A DNA stretch of 64,000 bases from Croceicoccus pelagius (GCF_001661915.1 NZ_LYWY01000032.1:124001-188000), one strand, 5' to 3'; counted from the stretch's first letter, positions 35,936 through 45,910 are shown. Translations and numbers: made by a program. The notes: generated by a model not told the origin, from the sequence alone.

Positions 35936-36592
35936 TTAGCGGCCGCCGGGAGCGGCAGCGTTGCCCTGCTGCGCGGCAGCGGCCTGCTGTGCTTCGGCCT
36001 GACGCTGTGCAGCCGGCTTCCAGTCAGCGGGCGGGACCAGCTGTGCCTGCGGGAGCATGCGGTTAAGCTCGGTCAGGACGTCCTGGTTGAGGTTGTAGGC
36101 CTGATCAGCCGAAACGACGGCAGCCGGGTTCAGGACAAGCGTGATCTTGCGGCGCTTTTGCGCTGCGTCCATCGCGGCGGGCAGCTTGTCGCTGATCTGT
36201 TCGAGGACATAGGCGCGCGAGATGGCGACCGGCTGAAGCAGGCGGTTCAGTTCCGCTTCGCCCGACTGCTGGATGCGCTGGATCTGCTGGGCCTGCTGCT
36301 GCAGCGAAGCCTGATTCGGCGATGCGGCCTGGCTGTCGGTCTGGTACTTCTGGAGCAGCGGATCAAGCTGGGCCTGGATCTGGACGCGGCGCTGTTCGGC
36401 AGCGTCGATCTGGGCCTTGTAGGTCGTCGGACGCTGCTGTTCGGCAAGCTTGTAGGCGGCCGAGTTCACGACGATGGCATCGGGGTTGGCAACCGCGATG
36501 CCGGGGACCGTCTGCGCCGAGGCGGTGACCGGCAAGGCGACGGGCGCGGCAGCGGCAAGTGCTGCGGCGAGGATCTTGTGCGAGGTCTTCAT
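35936..36592 (-). CDS. skp: OmpH/Skp-type periplasmic chaperone
   Basis: 218 aa. A signal peptide ([20 protein letters not shown]) precedes a Gln- and Ala-rich coiled-coil helix pair ([20 protein letters not shown] and [19 protein letters not shown]). It escorts unfolded outer membrane proteins to BamA, encoded just upstream (stop and start overlap, ATGA at 36592). The Gln/Ala/Pro-rich tail is longer than in E. coli Skp. Symbol by position and fold. Confidence 0.92.
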   Translation of the reverse strand: MKTSHKILAAALAAAAPVALPVTASAQTVPGIAVANPDAIVVNSAAYKLAEQQRPTTYKAQIDAAEQRRVQIQAQLDPLLQKYQTDSQAASPNQASLQQQAQQIQRIQQSGEAELNRLLQPVAISRAYVLEQISDKLPAAMDAAQKRRKITLVLNPAAVVSADQAYNLNQDVLTELNRMLPQAQLVPPADWKPAAQRQAEAQQAAAAQQGNAAAPGGR

Positions 36593-39249
36593 CAGAATTG
36601 CGTTCCTACGTTGAAGCTGAATGTCTTCGGGTCGTCGCCTTCTTCCTTGAGGAGGACCCGCGAGAAGTCGAGGCGCAGCGGTCCGAAAGGCGAGTTCCAG
36701 CTGACACCGATACCGACAGAAACACGCGGCTTGGGCGTGTCGCCGAGGTACTCTTCTGTAAAAGGTGAGATGAACAGGGTATTATTGGTCTCACCATCAG
36801 GGGCGACCGGATCGTTGGTGTAAACCGGCGAGGAGAGCGGATCGCCGTTGGCGTCCACCGTCTGGATGTAAAGCGGGGACGAGATGGTGTTCACGTTCGG
36901 ATCCTTGAGACCCCATACGGCGCCGATGTCGGCAAAGATCGAGGGACGCAGGCCCAGTTCGCGCGCGCCCGAGCCCAGCGGGATCTCAAGCTCTGCACGG
37001 CCCTTGTAGTACATCTTGCCGCCAAGCGCGTCGTCGACCCAGTTCTTGCGGTCTTCGTCGACGATCGTGAAATTGCCGTCATCGTCGGCCAGCAGGCGCT
37101 TGCGCACGACGCGCGGGCCGATGCCGCGGATATCGAAGCCGCGGAGGTCAGGCTCGCCCAGAAAGAAACGGTCGGTCAGGCGGACGTCGTCCGTCCCGTC
37201 GAGGTTCCGGTCTTTCAGCGCCTTTATGTAACCACCTTCGGCCGCGAGCGAGAACACGAAGTTGCCCAGCACCGAGAAGTACTTCGACCCGTTAAGGCGC
37301 AGGCGCGCATAGTTCACGTTGCCGCCGAGACCCGCATAGTCGGCGTTGGCGACGATGCGTTCGCCCTTGCTGGGACGGATGCGGTTGTTGAGCGTGTCGT
37401 AGATGAGGCTCGCACCGAGGATCGAGCTGGTGCGCTTGCCAAGGGCGTCGCAAAGGTAGCGGCCAGCAACCAGCGGATCGCACTCTGCTACGCCGTCGCC
37501 GTTCAGATCGCGGAAATAGCGCTGACCCAGCGTCACGTCTTCGAGGTTGAGCGTATAGCGCCCGATCAGCGTCATATATTCGCTGAGCGGCGTACCGGCC
37601 CGCAGCGAGAACCCGGTGGTCGAGTTCTCGTATGTGTTGTTACGGTCGGAATTGAAGTAGTTGAAGCTGTTGTAGTCGCGGCGATAGACGTCCGCACCGA
37701 ACGAGATGTTCGAGTTGAACATGTAGGGTTCGGTAAAGCTGACCTGCGCCGATTTGGAATAGCGCGAATAGTTCAGCGACAGGCCGACCGTCTGGCCGCG
37801 TCCGCGGAAGTTGCGCTGCTGGATCGAGCCCTGGAGGATGAAGCTTTCGAGGCTGGAGAAACCGGCCGAGAGCTGAAGCTCGCCGGTCGGCTTTTCCTCG
37901 ACGTTGGCGACCAGCTTGATGCGGTCCGGCTGGCTGCCCGGCTGCTGCTCGATCTCGAAGTTTTCCTGGAAATAGCCCAGCGAGTTGATGCGCGCGGTCG
38001 AACGACGGACCTGCAGCGAGTTGAAGGCATCGCCTTCGGTCAGACGGAATTCGCGCCGCACGACCTTGTCCTGCGTCAGCGTGTTGCCATTGACGTCGAT
38101 CGATTCGACATAGACGCGCGGAGCGTTGCCGATGCGGAAGACGACGTCCATCGTCCGCTCGTCCTTGTTCCGGTTGTAGTCCGGCTCGACCTGGGCGAAG
38201 GCATAGCCGAACGCGCCGATCGTTTCCGACAGGCCCTCGATCGTGTCTTCGACGGTCTGCGCATTGTACCAGTCGCCCGCCTTCATCGGCAGGTTGCTGG
38301 TCAGGCGATCGGAATCGAAGTCGCGGATTTCGCTGTCGACCGTGACGTCGCCGAACTTGTAGCGCTCACCCTCTTCCACCACGTAAGTGATGATGAAGTC
38401 CTTCTTGTCGGGCGTAAGCTCGGCAACGGCGGACACGACGCGGAAATCGACGTAACCTTCGGTAAGGTAGAACTGGCGCAGCTTCTGCTGGTCGAAGGCC
38501 AGCTTGTCGGGGTCGTAGCTGGTGCCGCCCTTGATGAACGACAGGAAGCCGGTCTGCTTGGTCAGCATCTCGCCGCGCAGTTCACCGTCTGAGAACTCCT
38601 CGTTCCCGATGATGTTGATCTGGCGGACCTTCGACTTGGGGCCTTCCTTGATCTCGAAGACGATGTCGACGCGGTTCTGGTCCAGCGTGACGGCCTTCGG
38701 CTCGACCGTGGCGGCAAAGCGGCCCTGGCGCTTGTAAAGCTCGATGATGCGGTTGACGTCGGCGCGCACCTTGGAACGGGTATAGATCTGGCGCGGCGCG
38801 AGCTTGATCTCGGGCAGGATCTTGTCGTTCTTGAGGCGCTTGTTGCCCTCAAGGATGATGCGGTTGATGATCGGATTCTCGACCACCTGGATAACGACGT
38901 TGCCCGCTTCTTCGCGGATCTTCACGTCCGAGAACAGCTCGGTCGCGTAGAGGTCCTTCAGTGCCTCGTCAGCGGCAGCAGCGGTATAGACGTCGCCGGG
39001 GCGCATCTTGATGTAGGACAGGATCGTCTGCGGCTCGAGGCGCTGCGCACCTGCGACAGCGATCTGGCGAACGATCGTCTGGTCCGGAACGACGGGCGCA
39101 GCGGCTTCACCTTCGGGCTGGACGGCGACGGGCTGTGCTTCCTGTGCCAGCAGCGGGGTCGGCGCAAGGGCCGTTCCCGACAAAAGCACGGTGAACAAGC
39201 CGGCGCGGTATGCCGAGAAACGCGGCGATCCAACTGCCATTGCGGCCAT
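36592..39249 (-). CDS. bamA: Outer membrane protein assembly factor BamA
   Basis: 885 aa. After a signal peptide come five POTRA repeats (for example IVRQIAVAGAQRLEPQTILSYI and YVESIDVNGNTLTQDKVVRREF) and a 16-strand barrel. It ends FSFNVGTQF with the terminal Phe. It inserts outer membrane beta-barrels. The ATG at 39249 is chosen for GGAAGG upstream and for the signal peptide that follows; the longer frame adds 58 basic residues before it. A little longer than E. coli BamA. Followed by skp. Confidence 0.97.
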   Translation of the reverse strand: MAAMAVGSPRFSAYRAGLFTVLLSGTALAPTPLLAQEAQPVAVQPEGEAAAPVVPDQTIVRQIAVAGAQRLEPQTILSYIKMRPGDVYTAAAADEALKDLYATELFSDVKIREEAGNVVIQVVENPIINRIILEGNKRLKNDKILPEIKLAPRQIYTRSKVRADVNRIIELYKRQGRFAATVEPKAVTLDQNRVDIVFEIKEGPKSKVRQINIIGNEEFSDGELRGEMLTKQTGFLSFIKGGTSYDPDKLAFDQQKLRQFYLTEGYVDFRVVSAVAELTPDKKDFIITYVVEEGERYKFGDVTVDSEIRDFDSDRLTSNLPMKAGDWYNAQTVEDTIEGLSETIGAFGYAFAQVEPDYNRNKDERTMDVVFRIGNAPRVYVESIDVNGNTLTQDKVVRREFRLTEGDAFNSLQVRRSTARINSLGYFQENFEIEQQPGSQPDRIKLVANVEEKPTGELQLSAGFSSLESFILQGSIQQRNFRGRGQTVGLSLNYSRYSKSAQVSFTEPYMFNSNISFGADVYRRDYNSFNYFNSDRNNTYENSTTGFSLRAGTPLSEYMTLIGRYTLNLEDVTLGQRYFRDLNGDGVAECDPLVAGRYLCDALGKRTSSILGASLIYDTLNNRIRPSKGERIVANADYAGLGGNVNYARLRLNGSKYFSVLGNFVFSLAAEGGYIKALKDRNLDGTDDVRLTDRFFLGEPDLRGFDIRGIGPRVVRKRLLADDDGNFTIVDEDRKNWVDDALGGKMYYKGRAELEIPLGSGARELGLRPSIFADIGAVWGLKDPNVNTISSPLYIQTVDANGDPLSSPVYTNDPVAPDGETNNTLFISPFTEEYLGDTPKPRVSVGIGVSWNSPFGPLRLDFSRVLLKEEGDDPKTFSFNVGTQF

Positions 39250-39465
39250 CAAGAAACCTTCCGTCCAATATGGGTATGTCCGTCCCCGACGAACATCCCG
39301 GATACGTCCCCCGCCCAGCCGGTCACTAACCGTCCCGGCGCGTCGCAGCCCTGTGCCCGATGGAGGCGGCACTATCAAGCCGCAGCCGTGTCCTTTTCCG
39401 CGATTCACCGCCACGAGCACCAAAGGTTCGCGGCCCTTTCCCGACGAGCCGAGGGCCCTGCCGGG

Positions 39466-40575
39466 TCAGAATATGTCGAGTGAGGAAATATCGAGGATCG
39501 TCACGAACACCATGAGGCTCAGAACAAGAGCCAGCCCCGTGCGGAAAGCCAGTTCCTGGCCCCGCGGTGAAACCGGCCGGCGGCGGACGGCCTCGATCGC
39601 ATAGAAAGCGAGGTGCCCACCGTCGAGGACGGGGATTGGCAGGAGGTTAATGAATGCCAAGTTAATTGAAATCATGGCGACGAAGCCGATGTAGGCATAC
39701 CAGCCCTGGATCAGCTGTTCGCCCGAGTATTTCGCGATCTTCACCGGCCCGCCCAGTTCGTCGAGCGAGCGCCTGCCGGTGATGATCTGCCACAGGCCGA
39801 CCGCCGACATCTTCATGATCGCGTAAGTCTGCGAAACGCCCTCGCCCACGGCCTCGACCGGGCCGACTTCGTCGATACGCATTTCGCGCGCACCGATGCC
39901 GAGGCGGCCCATGCGGAACTCGTTGCCGAAGCGATCGACCTCGACATGGGTGCCCAGCGTTATGTCGGCGCTCTTTTCCGCGCCGTCGTGGAGCCAGGTG
40001 ACGCGAACCGTCTCACCCGGATAGGCCATAACGGACTGCTGGATGTCCTCGAAGCTGTCGATGCGGCTCCCGTCGAGCGTCAGGATGCGGTCGCCAAGGT
40101 CGATCCCGGCTGCGGCAGCAGGCGATTCTTCGAGAATCTCGCCAACGACCGGTTCGGCGACGACTTTGCCGAACGCCATCATGAACCCTGCGATGATGAC
40201 GATCGCGACGATCAGGTTCGTGACCGGCCCCGCCGCGACGATCGCCGCGCGCGCGCCCAGCCCCTTGGACTGGAATGTCTGGTTCCGCTCTTCCTCGGGC
40301 AGTTCCAGCCACTCGTCGGTGGGCTGGCTGGCGGGGTTCATGTCGCCTGCAAACTGGACATAGCCGCCCAGCGGCAGGGCCGAGAGCTTCCAGCGCGTGC
40401 CGCGCTTGTCGGTAAATCCTGCGATTTCCTTGCCGAAGCCGACGGAAAACGCCTCGGCCTTCACGCCGAAGAAGCGGCCAACGAGATAGTGGCCCAGTTC
40501 GTGTACGACGACGAGCGGCGCCAGCACGACGATGAAGCCGATGATCGCGGTCAGAAGATTAGGACTGTCGAACAT
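39466..40575 (-). CDS. rseP: Site-2 protease RseP (membrane zinc metalloprotease)
   Basis: 369 aa. HELGH zinc motif in VVVHELGHYL near residue 25, a PDZ domain (~120-210), and the second metal motif NLLPIPVLDGGHL. It cleaves anti-sigma factors and signal peptide remnants in the membrane. Start ATG at 40575 stands one base after the dxr stop. A single PDZ is evident. Confidence 0.96.
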   Translation of the reverse strand: MFDSPNLLTAIIGFIVVLAPLVVVHELGHYLVGRFFGVKAEAFSVGFGKEIAGFTDKRGTRWKLSALPLGGYVQFAGDMNPASQPTDEWLELPEEERNQTFQSKGLGARAAIVAAGPVTNLIVAIVIIAGFMMAFGKVVAEPVVGEILEESPAAAAGIDLGDRILTLDGSRIDSFEDIQQSVMAYPGETVRVTWLHDGAEKSADITLGTHVEVDRFGNEFRMGRLGIGAREMRIDEVGPVEAVGEGVSQTYAIMKMSAVGLWQIITGRRSLDELGGPVKIAKYSGEQLIQGWYAYIGFVAMISINLAFINLLPIPVLDGGHLAFYAIEAVRRRPVSPRGQELAFRTGLALVLSLMVFVTILDISSLDIF

Positions 40576-40576
40576 T

Positions 40577-41731
40577 TCAGACGCGTTCCAGCAATTCCCC
40601 GGCGCGGCGCCGTGCATCGGCATCGGCGGCGATGACTTCATCGAGTGTGTTCGGCGCTGGCGGAATGCCCAGGCCGAGGACCTGTTCGCACTGTGCCACA
40701 ATCCGAGTGAACTTGATCTTACCGGCAAGAAAAGCAGCCACGGCCACTTCATTCGCGGCATTAAGGACCGCGGGCGCGGCCCCGCCCGCTTCTGCACATT
40801 CGCGTGCGACGCGCGTGGCGGGGAACATGTGCTCGTCCGGTGCGCGGAACGTCAGCGTGCCGATGGCAGCGAGGTCCAGCGGCGCGCAGGGCGTATCCAT
40901 GCGCTGCGGCCATGCCAGCGCCGAGGCGATGGGCACGCGCATATCGGAAGGGCCAAGCTGTGCCAGCGTGGAGCCGTCGCGGTACTCGACCATCGAGTGC
41001 ACGATCGACTGCGGATGGACGATGATGCGCAGACGCTCCAGCCCGACGGGGAACAGGTGGTAGGCCTCGATGAATTCGAGTCCCTTGTTCATCATCGTGG
41101 CAGAATCGACGCTGATCTTGGCGCCCATGTCCCAGTTAGGATGCGCCACGGCCTGTGCAGGCGTTGCCGCCTCGATCTGCTCACGCGTGGCATCGCGGAA
41201 CGGACCGCCGCTGGCCGTCAGCGTAATCCAGCGCACGTTGGCCAGATCCTCGCCCTCAAGGCACTGGAAGATCGCATTGTGTTCGGAATCGACCGGCAGC
41301 AAGGTCGCGCCGTGTTTTGCGACGGCGGCTGTCATGACTTCGCCCGCGCTGACCAGCGCTTCCTTGTTGGCGAGCGCGATGGTCCCGCCCTGCTCGATCG
41401 CAGCCATCGTGGGGGCCAGCCCTGCGCAGCCGACGATCGCGGCAACTGTGATGTCGGCCCCGCGTGCAGCGGCTTCGTTCAGGGCATCGGGTCCGCCAGC
41501 CGCCTCGACCCCGCTTCCGGCAAGCGCCTCGCGCAAATCGGACAGGCAGCTTTCGTCACCGACGACCGCGACTTCGGCTTCGAACTCCCGTGCAAGCTTC
41601 GCCAGCTCCACCGCGCTGCAATTCGCTGTCAATGCGACGACGCGCCAGTTGCCACGGTTGCGGCGGACGAGATCCAGCGTGGAAGCGCCGACCGAACCTG
41701 TCGCGCCCAGAACCGTAATGCTGCGCGTCAT
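40577..41731 (-). CDS. dxr: 1-deoxy-D-xylulose-5-phosphate reductoisomerase
   Basis: 384 aa. GATGSVG binds NADPH near the N-terminus. VDSEHNAIFQCLEG and TASGGPF carry the metal- and substrate-binding residues. It makes MEP in the isoprenoid pathway. Its start overlaps the cdsA stop by four bases. Confidence 0.97.
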   Translation of the reverse strand: MTRSITVLGATGSVGASTLDLVRRNRGNWRVVALTANCSAVELAKLAREFEAEVAVVGDESCLSDLREALAGSGVEAAGGPDALNEAAARGADITVAAIVGCAGLAPTMAAIEQGGTIALANKEALVSAGEVMTAAVAKHGATLLPVDSEHNAIFQCLEGEDLANVRWITLTASGGPFRDATREQIEAATPAQAVAHPNWDMGAKISVDSATMMNKGLEFIEAYHLFPVGLERLRIIVHPQSIVHSMVEYRDGSTLAQLGPSDMRVPIASALAWPQRMDTPCAPLDLAAIGTLTFRAPDEHMFPATRVARECAEAGGAAPAVLNAANEVAVAAFLAGKIKFTRIVAQCEQVLGLGIPPAPNTLDEVIAADADARRRAGELLERV

Positions 41732-42513
41732 GTGGCGACCTGTGCCAGCACGCCGATCAGGATCGCGACCGGAAGCATCCCGTCAACGCGGTCGAAGACG
41801 CCGCCGTGTCCGGGGATCAGGGTAGAGCTGTCCTTCACCTTGGCGCGGCGCTTCATCCAGCTTTCGAAGAAGTCGCCCGCCTGCGCCAGAACAGCCAGAA
41901 CCGCCCCCGCCGCGATGGCCGAGGCGATCAGTTCAGGTCCGCCGAACATGACGAAGTAGGTCTCATGTGTCGCGCCGCTGCTGACCGTATCCCCCATGCC
42001 CGTCGCCCACATGTGCGAGCTAAACATAAAGAGCAGCAATGCCAGCGTGGCACCAACCACGCCGCCGCCCAGTCCCGCCCAGGTCTTGGACGGGCTGATG
42101 GCAGGGGCGATCTTCGGGCCACCGATGGTGCGCCCCGCAAAATAGGCGAAGGTGTCGACGAAGGCGGTGACAAGGATCGCAAAGACGACCAACATCGAGG
42201 GTATCGTGACCATCAGGTATGCGGCAACGCCCATGTAAGCCGCACCTGCCAGCATCCAGACCAGCGACTTCGCACCGGAGAACCCGAGTTCGGCCGACAT
42301 GCGCCGCACGATGCGCTGCCATTCCCAGTAGGCTGCCCCCGCGACCAGAACGATCAGCGCGTCGAGCAGCAATCCGCCAACCCACAGGCAAATCGCGGCA
42401 ACGGCGACCATGACAACTGCTGAAATCGCGCGTGCGCCCAGATCGGTATTGCGCGGACCTTCGGGGCGGACGTGGCCGAGCTCTACCGGCCCCGGCTGTT
42501 CAGCGTCCGCCAT
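41728..42513 (-). CDS. cdsA: Phosphatidate cytidylyltransferase
   Basis: 261 aa, about seven membrane helices. The CDP-diglyceride synthetase signature is SWMKRRAKVKDSSTLIPGHGG followed by VFDRVDG. It makes CDP-diacylglycerol for pssA and others. ATG at 42513 lies within the last codons of uppS (14-bp overlap), with GGAG upstream. Confidence 0.97.
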   Translation of the reverse strand: MADAEQPGPVELGHVRPEGPRNTDLGARAISAVVMVAVAAICLWVGGLLLDALIVLVAGAAYWEWQRIVRRMSAELGFSGAKSLVWMLAGAAYMGVAAYLMVTIPSMLVVFAILVTAFVDTFAYFAGRTIGGPKIAPAISPSKTWAGLGGGVVGATLALLLFMFSSHMWATGMGDTVSSGATHETYFVMFGGPELIASAIAAGAVLAVLAQAGDFFESWMKRRAKVKDSSTLIPGHGGVFDRVDGMLPVAILIGVLAQVAT

Positions 42514-43228
42514 AGCGACGCTCCCGTCCTGCAAAGTGGTCGAGCGCCTCGCGAAAGTGCGCGGGGCTGAAATCGGGCCAGAGCACATCAGTAAAATAAA
42601 GCTCGGCATAGGCGGCCTGCCAAAGCAGGAAGTTCGACAGGCGCACTTCCCCGCTTGTGCGGATCAGCAGGTCGAGCGGCGGCATGTCCGCCGTGTCGAG
42701 ATGGCGCGCGATGGCCTCTTCCGTAATTTCGCCCTCTTCCGCCGCAGCCCGCGCCGCGCGGACGATTTCGGCCTGCGCGCCATAGTTCAGCGCGATGGCC
42801 AGCGTAACCTTGTTGTTGCCTGCCGTACGCGCCAGCGCGCCGTCGATCAGTTTGACCGCCTCATCATCGAAAACCGAGTAGTCGCCCACGATCTTCAGTT
42901 TCACGCCGGCTTGCGCAATCTCATCCAGATCGTTGCGGATGAAGTGCTTCATCAGCGCGGTCAGATCCGCGATCTCGTCCGCCGGGCGGCCCCAGTTCTC
43001 GGTGCTGAAGGCATAGAGCGTCAGCGCCTCGACAGGGTTCTCGCGCAGCGAACGTACGAGGTTGCGAACCGCCTCGACGCCCTTCTTGTGGCCCATCGCG
43101 CGTGGCAGCAGACGCTTTTTCGCCCAGCGCCCATTGCCGTCCATGATGATCGCGACGTGGCGCGGACCGCCACGCGTCCCTGCGCCAGAACCTGACGCCG
43201 GCGCCTTCGAGGGCGCGGAACTGCTCAC
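42500..43228 (-). CDS. uppS: Undecaprenyl diphosphate synthase
   Basis: 242 aa cis-prenyltransferase. [12 protein letters not shown] near residue 28, STENWGRP, and [21 protein letters not shown] with family residues. It makes the lipid carrier for cell-wall synthesis. GTG start overlaps the frr stop (GTGA at 43228). Confidence 0.97.
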   Translation of the reverse strand: MSSSAPSKAPASGSGAGTRGGPRHVAIIMDGNGRWAKKRLLPRAMGHKKGVEAVRNLVRSLRENPVEALTLYAFSTENWGRPADEIADLTALMKHFIRNDLDEIAQAGVKLKIVGDYSVFDDEAVKLIDGALARTAGNNKVTLAIALNYGAQAEIVRAARAAAEEGEITEEAIARHLDTADMPPLDLLIRTSGEVRLSNFLLWQAAYAELYFTDVLWPDFSPAHFREALDHFAGRERRYGGR

Positions 43229-43782
43229 TGGGTGAGGATTTCCTTTTCCTTCGCCTCTGCGGCCTTGTCGGCCTCGGCGACGTACTTGTCGGTCAGCTTC
43301 TGGACCTCATCCTCGGAACGTTTGCGATCGTCCTCGGAGATTTCCTTCTTCTTCTCGTCTTCCTTCAGCGATTCCATGCCGTCGCGGCGCACGTTGCGGA
43401 TCGCGATCTTGGCCTGTTCGGCATACTTGCCGGCCAGCTTGGCAAGGTCCTTGCGACGCTCTTCGGTAAGGTCCGGCATCGGCAGGCGCAGGGTCTGGCC
43501 GTCGATCATCGGGTTGAGGCCGAGGTTCGCGTGGGCAATGCCCTTTTCGACCGCAGTGACGTTCGACTTGTCCCACACCTGCACCGACAGCATCCGCGGT
43601 TCTGGCGCGGAGACGGTGGCCACCTGGTTCAGCGGCATCATCGCGCCGTAGACTTCGACCACGACGGGATCGAGCAGCGAGACGTTGGCGCGGCCCGTAC
43701 GCAGGCCGGAAAGATCGCTTTTCAGCGATTCGACGGCGCCGTTCATGCGGCGTTCGATGTCGGCCTTGTCGTATTTGGCCAT
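43225..43782 (-). CDS. frr: Ribosome recycling factor
   Basis: 185 aa, full-length. Family blocks include [33 protein letters not shown] and [14 protein letters not shown]. It splits post-termination ribosomes with EF-G. Lies 24 bp after pyrH. Confidence 0.98.
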   Translation of the reverse strand: MAKYDKADIERRMNGAVESLKSDLSGLRTGRANVSLLDPVVVEVYGAMMPLNQVATVSAPEPRMLSVQVWDKSNVTAVEKGIAHANLGLNPMIDGQTLRLPMPDLTEERRKDLAKLAGKYAEQAKIAIRNVRRDGMESLKEDEKKKEISEDDRKRSEDEVQKLTDKYVAEADKAAEAKEKEILTQ

Positions 43783-43806
43783 GATCGGTCCTCTCTAATT
43801 CAAGCT

Positions 43807-44538
43807 TCAGGCCCGGCGCAGTTCCGTCCGGACGATGGTCTGGGTACCTTCTCCTGCCAGCACGCGGGCAAGATTGCCCCGCTCGCGGATGGAGAAGACG
43901 ACGATGGGGATGTCGTTGTCGCGGCACAAGGCCACGGCGCTTGCGTCCATGACTTTCAGGTTATCCGCAAGCACGGTGTCGTAATCGATATGGTCGAAGC
44001 GCGTGGCGGTCGGATCCTTCTTGGGATCGGCGTTGTAGACGCCGTCGACGCTGGTGCCCTTGAAAAGGGCGTCGCACTTCATTTCGGCGGCACGCAGTGC
44101 GGCGCCGGAATCGGTAGTGAAATAAGGTGCGCCCACGCCCGCTGCGAAGATCACGACGCGGCCCTTTTCAAGGTGCCGTTCGGCGCGGCGGCGGATCACC
44201 GGTTCGCAGACCTGGTCCATCTGGATCGCTGACTGGACGCGCGTTTCCACGCCCAGCTTTTCAAGCGCGGACTGCATGGCCAGCGCGTTCATTACGGTCG
44301 CCAGCATGCCCATGTAATCGGCCTGCGCGCGGTCCATCCCCTGCGCTGCGCCCGCCATACCGCGGAAGATGTTGCCACCACCGATGACAAGACAGATTTC
44401 GAGCCCCGTTTCCTTCGCCGCCTTCACTTCCTCGGCCAGCTTGGCGACGAAGTCGGTATCGATGCCGAACTGCTGATCGCCCATCAGCACCTCGCCCGAA
44501 AGTTTCAGGAGAATACGCTTGGTATCGGCAAGAAGCAT
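43807..44538 (-). CDS. pyrH: UMP kinase
   Basis: 243 aa, amino acid kinase fold. [22 protein letters not shown] and [17 protein letters not shown] are the UMP-kinase blocks. It makes UDP from UMP. The ATG at 44538 lacks an obvious Shine-Dalgarno site. In related genomes it follows tsf directly; here a ~3.2-kb segment separates them. Confidence 0.96.
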   Translation of the reverse strand: MLLADTKRILLKLSGEVLMGDQQFGIDTDFVAKLAEEVKAAKETGLEICLVIGGGNIFRGMAGAAQGMDRAQADYMGMLATVMNALAMQSALEKLGVETRVQSAIQMDQVCEPVIRRRAERHLEKGRVVIFAAGVGAPYFTTDSGAALRAAEMKCDALFKGTSVDGVYNADPKKDPTATRFDHIDYDTVLADNLKVMDASAVALCRDNDIPIVVFSIRERGNLARVLAGEGTQTIVRTELRRA

Positions 44539-44654
44539 GGCAGGGTCGGTTCTCGAATTGGTGAGGGGCCGCCATGCCTTAGTGTCGCGCGCCGCCAATG
44601 CCAAGCGCGCTTTGTCCGAAATTGCCCCATCGGCGCAGCACTGCGCCGCACACG

Positions 44655-44915
44655 CTACTGCGCGGCGCGGCGTCCCTTGACCCAGCGCCACAGCCCCCAG
44701 ACAATCGCGATGTTGAGCAGCGGCGTCAGCACGAAGGGCATGACACCTTCCACGCCCATGCGGTCGGCCAGAATATTCCACGGCAGACCCAGCGGCAGAA
44801 GGAACACGGCCGACAGGGGATCCTGCTCCTGCCCGAACAGTCCGAACGTGCCGATGATCAACAGTGCAAGCGCCGCCAGATAGAGCGCGACATAGATACC
44901 CAAGAGCCACTTCAT
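44655..44915 (-). CDS. Small membrane protein, paralog of the gene at 45.6 kb
   Basis: 86 aa with about two to three hydrophobic segments ([37 protein letters not shown]). It shares MKWL, a central GLPWxxxxD/F stretch and an NIxIxWxxx end with the protein at 45647-45910. Function unknown. It lies 50 bp after the AhpD-like gene on the same strand. Confidence 0.7.
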   Translation of the reverse strand: MKWLLGIYVALYLAALALLIIGTFGLFGQEQDPLSAVFLLPLGLPWNILADRMGVEGVMPFVLTPLLNIAIVWGLWRWVKGRRAAQ

Positions 44916-44964
44916 CGCAGCAAGTCCCCCGCCACCAAACATGATGGCGGGGGCATAGCAGATG

Positions 44965-45504
44965 TCAGGCCGCTTCGCTAAGGGGGCCGCCGATGCTGCA
45001 GGCCATGTCGACGCCAAGCACGTGGGCAACGCGGCCCATCGCCATCCATGCGGCGGTGGCATAAGTCAGCTCGACAATCTCGGCGTCGGAAAGGTGCTGC
45101 TTGATTTCGGTCCAGAAAGCCTCGTCACGGGCGAGGCCCTGCGGGTCCTGGCCCATGCGCTGCGAATAGCGCACTGCGATGCGCTCACGATCCGAAAGCG
45201 CCGAAAGGTCGCCGTTGAGCACGGCCTGATACATCGCCTCGTCGGGATGTTCGTCCTGCTCCAGAACGCCTGCATCGAGACCGATCGCCCGCAGGTCGCG
45301 TTCGGAGCGCCAGTTCTTGCACACGACGCAGCCGTTGATAACCGCGGTAGCAATGCGGCACGCCTCGAACATGCGCAGCGGCAGCGTGGAGAACCGGTAA
45401 GGCGCCATGGCAAAGCCGTCCGCCGCCTTGATGATCTCGGGCGAATACTGAGCCGCAAGGCTGGGAATCGGGGAATTCGGCTGGGGATCCAGGGCAACGC
45501 GCAT
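44965..45504 (-). CDS. Carboxymuconolactone decarboxylase/AhpD-like protein
   Basis: 179 aa. The AhpD-like core has a redox CxxC (NGCVVCKNW) near residue 60, followed by LSDAEIVELTYATAAWMAMGR. Such proteins act as peroxidase partners or ring-lactone decarboxylases. The ATG at 45504 has GGAGAGAG upstream. Operator site 9 sits ~117 bp upstream, linking it to the aromatic/steroid-like regulon although its neighbours are housekeeping. Confidence 0.88.
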   Translation of the reverse strand: MRVALDPQPNSPIPSLAAQYSPEIIKAADGFAMAPYRFSTLPLRMFEACRIATAVINGCVVCKNWRSERDLRAIGLDAGVLEQDEHPDEAMYQAVLNGDLSALSDRERIAVRYSQRMGQDPQGLARDEAFWTEIKQHLSDAEIVELTYATAAWMAMGRVAHVLGVDMACSIGGPLSEAA

Positions 45505-45620
45505 GATGCTCTCTCCGGTAAGCGGGGGCCTCGTTGTCGTCTCTTGCGGACCGGCCCTCCCGTCGGGCGGCGCCTCGCCGCTCCGTTCTACGGGCAAGGC
45601 TACGCAGACCCCGCAAAGAG

Positions 45621-45634
45621 TCAATCATGTTTGT
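45621..45634. promoter_or_regulatory. Palindromic operator site 9 (TCAATCATGTTTGT)
   Basis: Half sites TCA/TGT and CATG are kept; the right spacer is TT instead of AC/AT. It lies between the stop of a small membrane gene (45647) and the AhpD-like gene it would control, followed by TTTT. Confidence 0.58.
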
Positions 45635-45646
45635 TTTTACCGGAAG

Positions 45647-45910
45647 CTAGTCCTCGCGGCTCTCGATCAGGTCGGCGGCCAGCCACAGAATGCCGACATT
45701 GATCGCCGGGACCAGCATGGCCGCGACCGATCCGGTCGTGGTCTTCGGATCGAAGAACATGGTCCACGGCAAGCCGATGTACTGCAGGAACTTGCCGGCA
45801 AGCGTTTCCTCGCCTGACCCAGTCGTGCCGATGTATCCCACCGTCGCAGCCAGATCGAGCCCGAGCGCGACGAGATAGACAGCGGTAAAAAGGCGAACCA
45901 GCCACTTCAT
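45647..45910 (-). CDS. Small membrane protein, paralog of the gene at 44.7 kb
   Basis: 87 aa. MKWLVRLFTAVYLVALGLDLAA is an N-terminal helix; GLPWTMFFDP and VPAINVGILWLAADLIE follow. It flanks the AhpD-like gene with its paralog. Function unknown. Confidence 0.7.
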   Translation of the reverse strand: MKWLVRLFTAVYLVALGLDLAATVGYIGTTGSGEETLAGKFLQYIGLPWTMFFDPKTTTGSVAAMLVPAINVGILWLAADLIESRED

